64,000 nucleotides of DNA, taken from Roseateles sp. YR242 (lineage in GTDB: Bacteria; Pseudomonadota; Gammaproteobacteria; Burkholderiales; Burkholderiaceae_C). Within the stretch, counting starts at the first letter, position 1, and each line of letters opens with the position of its first letter. The notes under the pieces were generated by a model. The model had not been told where the DNA came from and searched no databases. It worked only from the letters and a program-made list of their open reading frames with translations. Location of the stretch: the NCBI RefSeq assembly GCF_900109745.1, contig NZ_FOAV01000002.1, positions 473,729 to 537,728 of the forward strand, written 5' to 3'. Made by a program: the position numbers and the translations under genes. Below, one piece after another: positions 16,460 through 24,718 of the stretch.

Positions 16460-16651
16460 TTATTGGCCTTTTTCGCTCCAGAGCACGCCACCCGTTGCCC
16501 AGTGCTCACGCGGCACTTCGAAGAACAGCACGTCCACGCCATCCGGGCTGCCGCCCAGCACCCGCACGCAGGCAGCGGTCAGTTCCTTGGCCAGTTCGGC
16601 CTTCTGTTCAGCCGTACGGCCGTCGAAAAGTTCAACACGCAGGGTGGGCAT
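16460..16651 (-). CDS. 4-oxalocrotonate tautomerase-like protein
   Basis: 63-residue protein of the 4-OT/MIF fold. The initiator Met is followed by Pro (MPTLRVELFDGRT), which becomes the catalytic N-terminal base after Met removal, and the helix AEQKAELAKELTAACVRVLG follows as in classical 4-OT. The usual length is 60-75 residues. These enzymes interconvert enol and keto forms of ring-cleavage products. A GGAGATTTTC site precedes the ATG. It is downstream of, and probably co-transcribed with, the class II aldolase-like gene, and beside the meta-cleavage cluster, where it could tautomerise 4-oxalomesaconate or similar. Confidence 0.88.
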   Translation of the reverse strand: MPTLRVELFDGRTAEQKAELAKELTAACVRVLGGSPDGVDVLFFEVPREHWATGGVLWSEKGQ

Positions 16652-16717
16652 GAAAATCTCCTTGTGAGTTCGGGATGGAGGTGGGGTGTTGCGTAGCGGT
16701 GGTGCGGACGCGGCGGG

Positions 16718-17473
16718 TCATTCGCGAAATCCGGGCGAGCGCCGGTCCAGCCGCCTGAGCAGGGCGGGCCATTCCACATCGCCGTCCCACTCCGAGGCGT
16801 CCCCGACCCATTGGCGATGGGTGAGGCTGGCCAGCTCATGGTTGACGGCCTGGATACGCCCGCCAGTGGCGGCCATGGCCTGCAGCTGCGCCTGGGCTGC
16901 TCGCTCCAGGATGTGCATCAGCATGTAGGCCTCCGCCACGGAACGGCCCACGGTGAGGGTGCCGTGGTTCTCGAGAATGAGGCCATCGAGCGCGCCGAGA
17001 TGGGCCACCAGCCGCTGCTGTTCTTCGGGCCCCAGCGCCAGGCCTTCATAGGGGTGGCGTCCGAGGCGGCCGTACAGCCGCATGGCCCACTGCGAGGTGG
17101 GCTGCAAGCCGCCGGGCACCATGGCGAGTGCCACGCCCCACGGCGCATGCAGGTGGACCACACACGCCACATCGGGCCGGCCCGCATGCACCGCGCCGTG
17201 GATGGCAAAGCCGCTGGGATTGACGCGGCGGTTCGTGCCGTCCACCACCCGGCCGTGCACGTCGACCTTCACCAGGTTGGACGCACAGACCTCGTCAAAA
17301 CCCAGGCCGAATTCATTGATGAGATAGACGCCGGGCTCACCCGGCACGGTGGCGGACAGGTGGGTATAGACCGTGTCGTCCCATCCGGCCAGCGCCGCCA
17401 GCCGATAAGCGGCGGCAAGGTCCACACGGACCTCGGCTTCGGTTCGCGCGCGGGCAGGGGTCGAGGTGGACAT
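16718..17473 (-). CDS. Class II aldolase/adducin-family protein
   Basis: 251-residue zinc-dependent protein of the fuculose-aldolase/adducin fold. It has the THLSATVPG strand near residue 38, VNPSGFAIHGAVHAGRPDVACVVHLHAP with the HxH zinc ligands, and the third histidine in LILENHGTLTVGRSV. Besides sugar-phosphate aldolases the family includes decarboxylases of hydroxylated aromatic acids, such as the 3,4-dihydroxyphthalate decarboxylase type. Its place next to a tautomerase and the ring-cleavage operon favours a catabolic lyase or decarboxylase. No strong ribosome-binding site is seen, so the start is less sure. Confidence 0.82.
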   Translation of the reverse strand: MSTSTPARARTEAEVRVDLAAAYRLAALAGWDDTVYTHLSATVPGEPGVYLINEFGLGFDEVCASNLVKVDVHGRVVDGTNRRVNPSGFAIHGAVHAGRPDVACVVHLHAPWGVALAMVPGGLQPTSQWAMRLYGRLGRHPYEGLALGPEEQQRLVAHLGALDGLILENHGTLTVGRSVAEAYMLMHILERAAQAQLQAMAATGGRIQAVNHELASLTHRQWVGDASEWDGDVEWPALLRRLDRRSPGFRE

Positions 17474-17521
17474 GGCGGCTGCGGTCGGTCAGGGAGCCGT
17501 TATTGTGCAAGATGCGTTTGA

Positions 17522-17752
17522 TCAGTCATGCCAGCCGGAGCAGGAGAAAAAACAGCTGTCGCACAGATCCCAGCCATCGGCGTCCCCGCGGTCGCCGGGT
17601 CGGGTGCGCCGGTAGAACCAGACAGCCAATGCCACCAGGCACAGCACAAAGACCGCCGGCCAGATCCAGCCTCGAAACAGCGCATGGGAGTGGATGTCAC
17701 TGAGCCACCAGGACACAGCGGCGGTCAGAAGAATGAGCAGCAGGGATCTCAT
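17522..17752 (-). CDS. Small membrane protein with cysteine-rich tail
   Basis: 76-residue predicted protein with two hydrophobic segments (about residues 2-17 and 28-46), a basic YRRTRPGDRGD stretch and a C-terminus with three cysteines (LCDSCFFSCSGWHD). It lies 85 bp downstream of a LysR gene on the same strand. I do not recognise the family. The alternation of hydrophobic and polar segments and the fit to the space between genes support it being real, but the Shine-Dalgarno (GGAG 13 bases away) is poor. The cysteines could bind metal or a cofactor at the membrane surface; that is only a guess. Confidence 0.4.
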   Translation of the reverse strand: MRSLLLILLTAAVSWWLSDIHSHALFRGWIWPAVFVLCLVALAVWFYRRTRPGDRGDADGWDLCDSCFFSCSGWHD

Positions 17753-17837
17753 GGGGCGGAGGCTTCTCCAGGCGGTCGCTGACCGTCCTCGATGGGTCCA
17801 CGGCGGAAGGGGCCGAGCTTGGTGGGCGAAGGATAGT

Positions 17838-18749
17838 TCATGAGCGTGGCGGTTGGCGTTGGGGCGCGTCACCCAGCCGCTCCACCACGAAGTCCACAAA
17901 GCTGCGCAACTTCGCGCTGGGCCGGCGCTCGCCCAGCCGGACGATGGCCACCGCCCGGGACGGCAACGCCCAGCCTGGCAGCAAAGGCACCAACCGACCA
18001 GCCGCCAAGGCTGGCGCGAGCAACACGTCCGCCTGCACCACCACGCCCATGCCGGCCACGGCCGCCGCGAGCAGGGCTTGCCCGTTGTTGGTGGCGAACG
18101 GGCCGCGCACCGGCACCTGCACGGTTTCCGTGCCGCGGGTGAAGCGCCAGGCATGGCTGCGGCCCCAGGCCGAGAAGCCCAGCAAGGCCTGCCCCTCCAG
18201 CTCGGACGGGTGCCTGGGGCGCCCGTGCCGCTTCACCCAGGCCGGGCTGGCCGCCACCCACATGTGGGAGGCGGCCAACGGCCTCGCAATCAGCGAGTCG
18301 TCATGGGTGGGGCCCATGCGGATGCCGCAGTCAAAGCCCTCTTCGGCCAGCTCCACCACACGGTCGTTGAGATTGAGGTCCAGATCGACGTGGGGATACC
18401 GCGCCACATAGTCCGCCAGAACCGGTGCCAGACGGGCGGCACCGTAAGACACCGGTGCCGTGATGCGCAGGGTGCCATGCGGCTCTGCCTGCAGGCTTTC
18501 CGCCACGCTGTCCGCCGCACGGACGCTGGACAGCACCTCGCGGGAGCGCTCCAGATAGGCCGCCCCCAGTTCGGTCAGCCGTTGGCGGCGGGTGGTGCGC
18601 TCCAGCAACCGTCCACCCAGCTGCGCCTCCAGCGCCTGGATGTATTTGCCCACCATCACGGGGGAGAGGTCCAGTGCTTCGGCAGCAGCCGTGAAACTCC
18701 CCTTCTCCGCCACGGACACCAACACCTCCATTGCGCGCAGCTTATCCAT
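17838..18749 (-). CDS. LysR-family regulator (CrgA/AaeR-like)
   Basis: 303-residue LysR-type regulator starting MDKLRAMEVLVSVAEKGSFTAAAEALDLSPVMVGKYIQALE, the form typical of the large CrgA-like subgroup, with an effector domain to about residue 290 (ITAPVSYGAARLAPVL, GFDCGIRMG). It is divergent from the short-chain dehydrogenase gene across a 104-bp spacer, so it probably controls that gene and itself. Proteins of this subgroup often respond to quinones, aldehydes or other electrophiles; the effector here is unknown. Confidence 0.92.
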   Translation of the reverse strand: MDKLRAMEVLVSVAEKGSFTAAAEALDLSPVMVGKYIQALEAQLGGRLLERTTRRQRLTELGAAYLERSREVLSSVRAADSVAESLQAEPHGTLRITAPVSYGAARLAPVLADYVARYPHVDLDLNLNDRVVELAEEGFDCGIRMGPTHDDSLIARPLAASHMWVAASPAWVKRHGRPRHPSELEGQALLGFSAWGRSHAWRFTRGTETVQVPVRGPFATNNGQALLAAAVAGMGVVVQADVLLAPALAAGRLVPLLPGWALPSRAVAIVRLGERRPSAKLRSFVDFVVERLGDAPQRQPPRS

Positions 18750-18853
18750 ATTCCTAATCTGAAGTTCGTGATCAGCTTACCGCCGTTGCATTTATCGAAG
18801 CATCGATTATCAAAACAATCAGGGCTTCCGTATTTGCATGAAGGAGTCAGACC
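18750..18853. promoter_or_regulatory. Divergent LysR-SDR intergenic region
   Basis: A 104-bp spacer, more A/T-rich than its surroundings. It holds ATCGA-N4-TCGAT at 18794-18807, a plausible LysR operator core, followed by TTATCAAAACAATCAG. A TTGCAT (18787) with TTATCA about 16 bases later is a possible promoter reading towards the dehydrogenase, whose Shine-Dalgarno AAGGAG is at 18841. Confidence 0.4.
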
Positions 18854-19456
18854 ATGAAGATTCTGGTGATTGGTGCCAGCGGCACGGTGGGTCGGGCGGT
18901 GGCGTCGGCCCTCGCGCAGCGGCATGAGGTGCTCAGCGCAGGCCGCGAGCATGGCGACTATCGGGTGGACATCACGCGGGACGACAGCGTCGAGGCACTG
19001 TTCAAGGCCACCGGGCCGCTGGATGCGATTGTCTCGACCGCCGGCGCGTTGTTCTTCGGACCGCTCGGCACCATGCGGCCGGTGGACTTCGAGGTGGGCC
19101 TGCAGAACAAGCTGCTGGGCCAGGTGCGGCTGGCGCTGCTGGGTCAACATGTGCTGCGCGACGGCGGCTCCATCACGCTCACCACCGGCATCGTGGCAGA
19201 AGAACCCATTCGGCATGGCACCAACGCCAGCGCGGTGAACGCTGCGGTTGAGGGGTTTGTGAAGGGCGCAGCCATTGAGCTGCTACGAGGCCAACGCATC
19301 AACGCCATCAGCCCAACGCTGCTGACCGAATCACAGAACGCCTACGGCGCCGTCTTCCCCGGCTTTGAGACCGTCCCGGCGGTGCGTGTGGCGCAGGCGT
19401 ATGTGCGCAGCGTCGAAGGGGCGCAGACGGGGCGGGTCTATCGCGTCTGGCAATGA
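18854..19456 (+). CDS. Short-chain dehydrogenase/reductase without classical YxxxK
   Basis: 200-residue Rossmann-fold protein. The nucleotide-binding turn is VIGASGTVGRAV, and ITLTTGIVAEEP marks the strand with the active-site region. Where classical SDRs have YxxxK this protein reads NASAVNAAVEGFVKGAA, as in a subgroup of small atypical SDRs, so the chemistry is uncertain. It is shorter than the usual 250 residues. AAGGAG lies seven bases before ATG. It is divergent from a LysR gene, the usual layout for an inducible detoxifying reductase. Confidence 0.88.
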   Translation: MKILVIGASGTVGRAVASALAQRHEVLSAGREHGDYRVDITRDDSVEALFKATGPLDAIVSTAGALFFGPLGTMRPVDFEVGLQNKLLGQVRLALLGQHVLRDGGSITLTTGIVAEEPIRHGTNASAVNAAVEGFVKGAAIELLRGQRINAISPTLLTESQNAYGAVFPGFETVPAVRVAQAYVRSVEGAQTGRVYRVWQ

Positions 19457-19461
19457 GCCTG

Positions 19462-19513
19462 ATCGGCAGTTCTGGTCGGTAGTTCTGGTCGGCAGCCCTG
19501 ATCGGCAGTCCCG
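19462..19513. repeat. Four 13-bp tandem repeats
   Basis: Four tandem copies of ATCGGCAGTTCTG-like units begin six bases after the stop codon of the dehydrogenase gene. Copies vary at one to three positions. They resemble the other short arrays in the window in unit length and in their place just 3' of a gene. Confidence 0.8.
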
Positions 19514-19529
19514 ATCGGCTCACCGTCGA

Positions 19530-19634
19530 TTCGTGACATTCATCACGAACTGAAATCATGCACCGCAGCACTGCGCCGGTCTCAATCCCCCCGAGGGGTG
19601 AGCCAATTGGGTGAACCCACCCATAGCCCCTCGG
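19530..19634. promoter_or_regulatory. Two inverted repeats upstream of the RDD/MoxR operon
   Basis: TTCGTGA (19530-19536) and TCACGAA (19543-19549) form a 7-bp inverted repeat with a 6-base gap, an operator-like site. Downstream, CCGAGGGG (19591) and CCCCTCGG (19627) enclose a nested TGGG-TGAA-CCCA repeat; without a T-run this is a hairpin of unknown use, perhaps ending the dehydrogenase transcript or acting in the operon leader. The operon starts at 19695. Confidence 0.45.
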
Positions 19635-19694
19635 CCCTTTCACTGACAGAATCCCTCACAACAATAATCTCAGCAACGATTTGAGGGAGTCTCC

Positions 19695-20216
19695 ATGTCG
19701 GGAACCGTGGACCAACGTTTTGCGCCGCCCGAGGCGCATGTGGAAGACCTGGCACCTGCCACTGGCACGCCGGGGCTGGCCGGGCGTGGCACGCGGCTGC
19801 TGGCGGTCATCATTGATGGCCTGATCCTCGCCGCGCTGCTCTGGGTGATCGGCAAGATCCCGGGCCTCCCCAGCGGGATCAATCCGTTCGCTGACAGCAA
19901 CGAGGACTGGAGCGGCTGGAACCTCATTCCCAACATCGTCAGCTTTGGCGTTTTCGTGCTTGTGCAGGGCTGGCCGCTGGTCAAGCGCGGGCAGACCCTC
20001 GGAAAGATGATCTTCAAGCTGCGCATCGTCCGCACCGATGGCTCACCCGTAGAGGTGTGGCGCATGCTGGGGCTGCGCTACGGCATCGGTTATCTCGTCA
20101 ACGCCAATCTGGTGCTGTCGGGGATCTTCGGTCTGGTGGACTCGGTGCTGATCTTCCGTGAATCACGCAAGTGCCTGCACGACAACATTGCGGACACCCA
20201 GGTCATCAAGCTCTGA
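19695..20216 (+). CDS. RDD-family membrane protein 1
   Basis: 173-residue inner-membrane protein of the RDD family. The domain begins at about residue 28 (GLAGRGTRLLAVIIDGLILAAL, with Arg and Asp in helix 1), has a second helix around 70-85 and the family's RGQTLGKMIFKLRIVRTDGSPV loop, and ends with IFRESRKCLHDNIADTQVI. GAGGGAG precedes the ATG. It is the first gene of a nine-gene plus-strand run. RDD proteins are small channel- or transporter-like membrane proteins whose substrates are mostly unknown. Confidence 0.88.
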   Translation: MSGTVDQRFAPPEAHVEDLAPATGTPGLAGRGTRLLAVIIDGLILAALLWVIGKIPGLPSGINPFADSNEDWSGWNLIPNIVSFGVFVLVQGWPLVKRGQTLGKMIFKLRIVRTDGSPVEVWRMLGLRYGIGYLVNANLVLSGIFGLVDSVLIFRESRKCLHDNIADTQVIKL

Positions 20217-20218
20217 AC

Positions 20219-20941
20219 GTGCATCCCGCCGCTACCGCCCAGCGCATCGACACGCTGGCGCAGGTTGAAACGCCCGAAGGCATCGTGCTCTCGCTGCGGC
20301 CCGCCGGGCTCGTGGCCAGAACCATGGCCTTCATGCTGGACCTGTTGTTCCGCATGCTGATCGACATGGCCCTGGCCTTGCTGCTGGGCTCGCTCGGCCG
20401 CCTGGGCGGTGGGCTGTTCCTGATCGGCATGTTTTTGGTGGAATGGCTCTACCCCATCGTGTTCGAGCTCACCCGCTCGGGTGCCACGCCCGGCAAGCGG
20501 GCGCTGGGGCTGCGGGTGGTGATGGACACCGGCCTGCCGGTGACACCGGCAGCCTCGGTCACCCGCAACCTGCTGCGCGTGGCCGACTTCCTGCCGCTGG
20601 GTTATGCCTTTGGCATCATCACCCTGCTGCTAAACCGCGAATGCAAGCGCCTGGGTGACCTGGCCGCCGGAACACTGGTGGTCTACACCAAGCCCGTGGT
20701 GCTGCATGACCAACCGCCTGAAGCCGCCAGCCTGGCACCGGCACGGCCGCTGAGCCAGCAGGAACAGGCGGCCATCCGCTCCTGGGCCGGGCGGGCCAGG
20801 CGCCTCACGCCGGAGCGCTTTGAAGAACTAGCCCTGCTGGCCGCGCCGGTGCTGCCGGTGCCCCCACCGGATGAGCCCCGACGCAGCCCTTCCGAGCGCC
20901 TGATGGGCGTGGCGCAGTGGCTGATGGGAAAGCGCACATGA
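20219..20941 (+). CDS. RDD-family membrane protein 2
   Basis: 240-residue membrane protein starting with GTG two bases after the stop of the first RDD gene; a more upstream GTG would overlap that gene. It has an RDD domain (GLVARTMAFMLDLLFRMLIDMALALL, then GATPGKRALGLRVVMDTGLPV and RECKRLGDLAAGTLVVY) and an extra cytoplasmic tail of about 75 residues rich in Pro, Arg and Ala. Two different RDD paralogues in one operon suggest a heteromeric membrane complex. Its stop overlaps the next start (ATGA). Confidence 0.87.
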   Translation: MHPAATAQRIDTLAQVETPEGIVLSLRPAGLVARTMAFMLDLLFRMLIDMALALLLGSLGRLGGGLFLIGMFLVEWLYPIVFELTRSGATPGKRALGLRVVMDTGLPVTPAASVTRNLLRVADFLPLGYAFGIITLLLNRECKRLGDLAAGTLVVYTKPVVLHDQPPEAASLAPARPLSQQEQAAIRSWAGRARRLTPERFEELALLAAPVLPVPPPDEPRRSPSERLMGVAQWLMGKRT

Positions 20942-21906
20942 CCCCGATTCGCTTCGAGGCGGAATACGGCGCCATGTGGGATGCGTTTGCCGAGCAGATC
21001 ACGGTCGCCCAGCAAGGCAGGACCGTGGACGGCGCGCTGCTGGCCGCGCGCTACCGGCGTGTATGCGAGCACCTGGCGCTGGCCCAGTCCCGCGCTTATC
21101 CGATTCATCTGGTGGCGCGGCTGGAGACACTCGCGCAGGACGCCCATCAGCTCGTCTACCGTCGCCAGGATTACGGCCTGGCCGCACTGGGCCGCCTGCT
21201 GAGGGTGGAGTTGCCCGGCGCCGTGCGGGCGCAGCACCGGTATGTGTGGTTGGCCTTTGTGCTGTTCACGCTGCCGCTGGCTCTGTCCTTTGCGCTGGCC
21301 TGGCACAGCCCCGACTTCGCCCTGCGGGTGCTGGAAGCCACTCAGCTGCGCAACTATGAGTCGATGTATGGCGACGGCCGGGAATCGATCGGCCGCATTC
21401 GCGAGGCCGCCAGCGACTGGCAGATGCTGGGCCACTACATCTTCAACAACATCGGCATCGGCTTCCGCTGCTTTGGCGCCGGCATCCTCGCCGGTGTGGG
21501 CAGCGCCTTTGTGCTGGTATTCAACGGCCTGCAGATCGGCGTGGTGGCGGGGCACCTTCAGCGTGCCGGCCTGGGCCACAACTTCTGGCCCTTCGTGGCC
21601 ACGCACTCGGCCTTTGAACTGACCGGCATCGTGCTGTCCGGCGCGGCCGGCCTGCGCATGGGGCTGGGCTGGCTCATGCCCGGCCGGCTCTCGCGCGTGG
21701 AGGCATTGAAGGCCGCCGCCCGAGCGGCCGTGCCACTGGTCTACGCCGCGTTCTTCCTGTTGCTGATTGCGGCCGGCTTCGAGGCGTTCTGGTCCTCCGC
21801 CGCCTGGGTGGAGCCGTGGGTGAAGTTTGTGGTGGCCAGCCTGTGCTGGGCCCTGGTGCTGCTGTGGTTGTGCCTGATGGGCCGAGGGAGTGTTCATGCG
21901 CGTTGA
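20938..21906 (+). CDS. SpoIIM/DUF95-family membrane protein
   Basis: 322-residue inner-membrane protein. The N-terminal ~95 residues are cytoplasmic and helical (FEAEYGAMWDAFAEQITVAQQG). About five membrane helices follow, with the SpoIIM-type core HYIFNNIGIGFRCFGAGILAGVGSAFVLVFNGLQIG and FVATHSAFELTGIVLSGAAGLRMG. SpoIIM is needed for engulfment in sporulating Firmicutes; relatives in non-sporulating bacteria are usually linked to MoxR ATPase operons, as here, and have no established function. It starts four bases inside the preceding stop. Confidence 0.87.
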   Translation: MTPIRFEAEYGAMWDAFAEQITVAQQGRTVDGALLAARYRRVCEHLALAQSRAYPIHLVARLETLAQDAHQLVYRRQDYGLAALGRLLRVELPGAVRAQHRYVWLAFVLFTLPLALSFALAWHSPDFALRVLEATQLRNYESMYGDGRESIGRIREAASDWQMLGHYIFNNIGIGFRCFGAGILAGVGSAFVLVFNGLQIGVVAGHLQRAGLGHNFWPFVATHSAFELTGIVLSGAAGLRMGLGWLMPGRLSRVEALKAAARAAVPLVYAAFFLLLIAAGFEAFWSSAAWVEPWVKFVVASLCWALVLLWLCLMGRGSVHAR

Positions 21907-22642
21907 AGGCCTGGCCGTCACGCTGCGCCCGCGCAGCCAGAGCGAGGCGTGTGACCTCGGGCTGGCGCTGGTGCGTGGCCAGGCGAAGTCAATCTGGCGC
22001 TGCTTCGCGCCCGTGCTGCTGGCCGTGGCGGCTGTGGCGCTGTGCACGGTAGACATCGCCGGCTGGTTGCCCGTCCTGATCGTGTTCTGGCTCAAGCCCT
22101 GGCTGGACCGTGGCCTGCTGTTCGTGATGTCGCGCGCCGTGTTTGGTGAAGCCACGCGATGGGCCGATCTGTGGCGCGCACGGCGGCAAGTGTTCGGCGG
22201 CCAATTCTGGCGGACCCTGCTGTGGCGGCGGTTCTCGCCGTGGCGCGCCTACACCCAGCCAATCGAGCAGTTGGAGGGCCAGACCGGCGCTCGCCGCCGC
22301 AAGCGCACCAAGCTCCTGCTCAATGAGAACCGTGGCGCAGCCACGGCGCTGCAGGTCGCCTTTGTTCACGCTGAAGCCGTGCTGAGCTATTCCGTGCTGG
22401 CGCTGGTGTGGTGGATGGCGCCGGAACAGAGCCGGTCCGGCGTGTGGGACTGGATCATCAATCCCGAGGCGCATGCGGCGGGCCAGCTGGGTCTGGATCT
22501 GGTCGTTTCGTGCGCGTACGTGCTGGTGGTGCTGTTCCTGGAACCCTTCTATGTGGCGGCCGGTTTTGCCATGTACCTGAACCGGCGCGTGGTGCTGGAA
22601 GCCTGGGATATCGAGCAGGAGTTCCGCCGTGCGTTTGCGTGA
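21896..22642 (+). CDS. Polytopic membrane protein of unknown family
   Basis: 248-residue protein with hydrophobic segments near residues 38-70 and 150-175 and a long C-terminal membrane stretch (LDLVVSCAYVLVVLFLEPFYVAAGFAMYLNRRVVLEAWDIEQEFRR). A strongly basic loop (GARRRKRTKLLLNENRG) separates the halves. GAGGGAG lies just before ATG 21896; a GTG two codons earlier is possible. It overlaps the SpoIIM-like gene by 11 bp. It is the usual partner encoded between SpoIIM-like and DUF4129 proteins in such operons; no function is known. Confidence 0.75.
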   Translation: MRVEGLAVTLRPRSQSEACDLGLALVRGQAKSIWRCFAPVLLAVAAVALCTVDIAGWLPVLIVFWLKPWLDRGLLFVMSRAVFGEATRWADLWRARRQVFGGQFWRTLLWRRFSPWRAYTQPIEQLEGQTGARRRKRTKLLLNENRGAATALQVAFVHAEAVLSYSVLALVWWMAPEQSRSGVWDWIINPEAHAAGQLGLDLVVSCAYVLVVLFLEPFYVAAGFAMYLNRRVVLEAWDIEQEFRRAFA

Positions 22643-23441
22643 CGTCCTGTTGATGGTCATGGTGCTGTGGGCGGTCCAGGCGCAGGGTCAGACCAGCGCC
22701 TCGGCGCCGGCTAGCGCAGAGGCGGCAGAGGTGGCAGAGGCGGCAGAAGTGGCCGAGGTGGCGGAGACTGCCGCCGCCGCATCGGCGCCGGCCATCAGCG
22801 CCAGCGCCGTGCGGGATGCGGTGGAGGCCGTCAAGGCCGACCCGCTGCTGCCCGGCACCCAGCCCCAAAAATACCTGCGCTTCAAGACGTCCAAGGACAA
22901 GGACAAGAACGAACGCGAGCCCAGCAGTGGTGCCCGCTGGTGGACCGAACTGCTGGCCAACCTCTCGACCGGCCTGCGGGTGTTGATGTGGCTGGCCGGC
23001 GCCGCGCTGCTGATCTGGGTGGTGCTGCGCGTGCGGGACTGGGTCCAGTTGCGCAGTGGCGGCCCCAAGGTGGCTGCCGTGCCGCCCACCCATGTCGGCT
23101 CGCTGGACATCCGGCCAGAAAGCCTGCCCGCTGATATTGGCGCCGCCGCGCGCGGGCTGTGGCAGCGCGGCGACACGCGCGCCGCCCTGTCGCTGCTGTA
23201 CCGGGGCGCACTGTCGCGGCTGGTGCACGGCCACGGTGTGCCGATCCGCGCGGCCAGCACCGAAAGCGAATGCCTGGCGCTCTCCGCCACGCGCCTGGGG
23301 CCTGCGTCCCAGAGCTTCCTGGTGCAACTGGTGACGGGCTGGCAGCTGGTGGCCTATGCCCGCCGCGACATGCTGGCCGGAGACTTTGAACAGCTGTGCT
23401 CGGACTTCGACACCTGCCTGCCTGCAGGAGCTGCGCCATGA
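22629..23441 (+). CDS. DUF4129-domain membrane protein
   Basis: 270-residue protein with GTG start (AGGAG eight bases upstream, overlapping the previous gene by 14 bp). A signal-like N-terminus ends at AQGQT, followed by a low-complexity AEVAEAAEVAEVAETAAA segment, one membrane helix at about 110-135 and a C-terminal DUF4129 domain (ALSLLYRGALSRLVHGHGVPIRAASTESECL). DUF4129 domains often occur next to, or fused with, transglutaminase-like domains in MoxR/DUF58 operons. The protein is likely anchored with the DUF4129 domain in the cytoplasm. Its role is unknown. Confidence 0.82.
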   Translation: MRLRDVLLMVMVLWAVQAQGQTSASAPASAEAAEVAEAAEVAEVAETAAAASAPAISASAVRDAVEAVKADPLLPGTQPQKYLRFKTSKDKDKNEREPSSGARWWTELLANLSTGLRVLMWLAGAALLIWVVLRVRDWVQLRSGGPKVAAVPPTHVGSLDIRPESLPADIGAAARGLWQRGDTRAALSLLYRGALSRLVHGHGVPIRAASTESECLALSATRLGPASQSFLVQLVTGWQLVAYARRDMLAGDFEQLCSDFDTCLPAGAAP

Positions 23442-24718
23442 CGCGCGACCGCTTGTGGTGGGGACTGGCCCTGCTGGCGCTGGCAGCCAGCGGCTGGTGG
23501 CTCTCCGCCAACACCGAGTGGGCCGAGCGCAAGGTGCCCCGCGGGGCGACCGGCGAGGCGCGGGAGAACCCCGTCTATGCCTTTGAGCAGCTGATGCGCA
23601 AGTTGGGCCTGCAGGCGGTCCACCATGACACGCTGGACCCGATGCCGCCGCCCCACGCCCGCCTGGTGCTGCTCACCGATGACTGGAGCCTGGTGCCGAC
23701 GCGTGCCGAACGCCTGCACCAGTGGGTGTTGCAAGGCGGCCACCTGGTGCTGCTCCAAGGGACGGACTGGGACGCAACCGATCTCGGCGACTGGGTGCCC
23801 GTGGACGCAATCAACGTGAAGGAGCGGCTCTTCCCGATGCCTGCCTCGGCGGCGTCCGCGGCCCAGCCCAAGCCGGCCGCATCGGCAGCAGAGAAAGACG
23901 ACGAGGTTGGCGACGAAGACGAGGACGAGGACGTGCTGCCGACAGCGGTTCCCGACCATGGCAAGGCCACTGCTCGTCCCGCCCAGCCGATGCTGTCGGA
24001 CGGTTTCGGCCAATACCGGGCCTGCGGCATGTTCCACTGGGGCGTGCGGCTGAAGCTTCAACCCGGCACGGCAACCCCCACCTGGCAGCTGAACCAGGGC
24101 CCCGGTGCACAGGGCCTGCGACTGGCGGTCGGCGAGGGCAGCGTGACCGTGCTCAACAGTTCCGGCTTCGCCTTCCAGAACCGCCAGGCTCTGGAATGTG
24201 ACCACGCCTTGCTGCTGAGCGCCGCCTTGCAAGCCGAACCCGGGGCCACCGTCTGGCTCTACCTCAACGAAAAGCGCGAATCCCTGGTGCCCTGGCTGTG
24301 GCACAGCGGCTGGATTGCGGTGGTCTTCGGCGCGCTGGCGCTGCTGGCTGCCCTTTGGCGCGGCGCGGTGCGCTTTGGCCCGCAACTGGCGCCAGCGCCT
24401 CGCCTGCGCCGCTCGATCTCGGAGCAGGTGCGCGGCCTGGGGTCCTACCTGCACCGCCATGGCAGCGAAGCGCTGCTGGCGGCCCAGCAACGAGCACTGG
24501 ATGACACCGCCACGCGGCGCCTGGCCGGCTACAGCCGCCTGCCGGTGCATGAGCGCGCCCAACGCATTGCCGAGGCCACCGGCACCTCGCAGCCAGAACT
24601 TTTTGCTGCCCTCTCCGCCCGCTTCTGCACCCGCGCGGAGCTGCCGCAGCGCCTGCAGTTGCTCGAATCGGCCCGACGCCGTCTCCAAAGAACCCACGAC
24701 GAAAGACATCCGCGATGA
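23438..24718 (+). CDS. DUF4350-domain membrane protein
   Basis: 426-residue protein starting at the ATG that overlaps the previous stop (ATGA). An N-terminal helix (LWWGLALLALAASGWWLSA) is followed by a periplasmic DUF4350 part with a GATase-like strand pattern (ARLVLLTDDWSLVPTRAERLHQWVLQGGHLVLLQG), an acidic DDEVGDEDEDEDV linker, a second helix at about 290-310 (LWHSGWIAVVFGALALLAALW) and a basic cytoplasmic tail. DUF4350 proteins are consistently encoded next to MoxR ATPases and DUF4129 proteins. Its ligand is unknown. Confidence 0.82.
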   Translation: MTRDRLWWGLALLALAASGWWLSANTEWAERKVPRGATGEARENPVYAFEQLMRKLGLQAVHHDTLDPMPPPHARLVLLTDDWSLVPTRAERLHQWVLQGGHLVLLQGTDWDATDLGDWVPVDAINVKERLFPMPASAASAAQPKPAASAAEKDDEVGDEDEDEDVLPTAVPDHGKATARPAQPMLSDGFGQYRACGMFHWGVRLKLQPGTATPTWQLNQGPGAQGLRLAVGEGSVTVLNSSGFAFQNRQALECDHALLLSAALQAEPGATVWLYLNEKRESLVPWLWHSGWIAVVFGALALLAALWRGAVRFGPQLAPAPRLRRSISEQVRGLGSYLHRHGSEALLAAQQRALDDTATRRLAGYSRLPVHERAQRIAEATGTSQPELFAALSARFCTRAELPQRLQLLESARRRLQRTHDERHPR

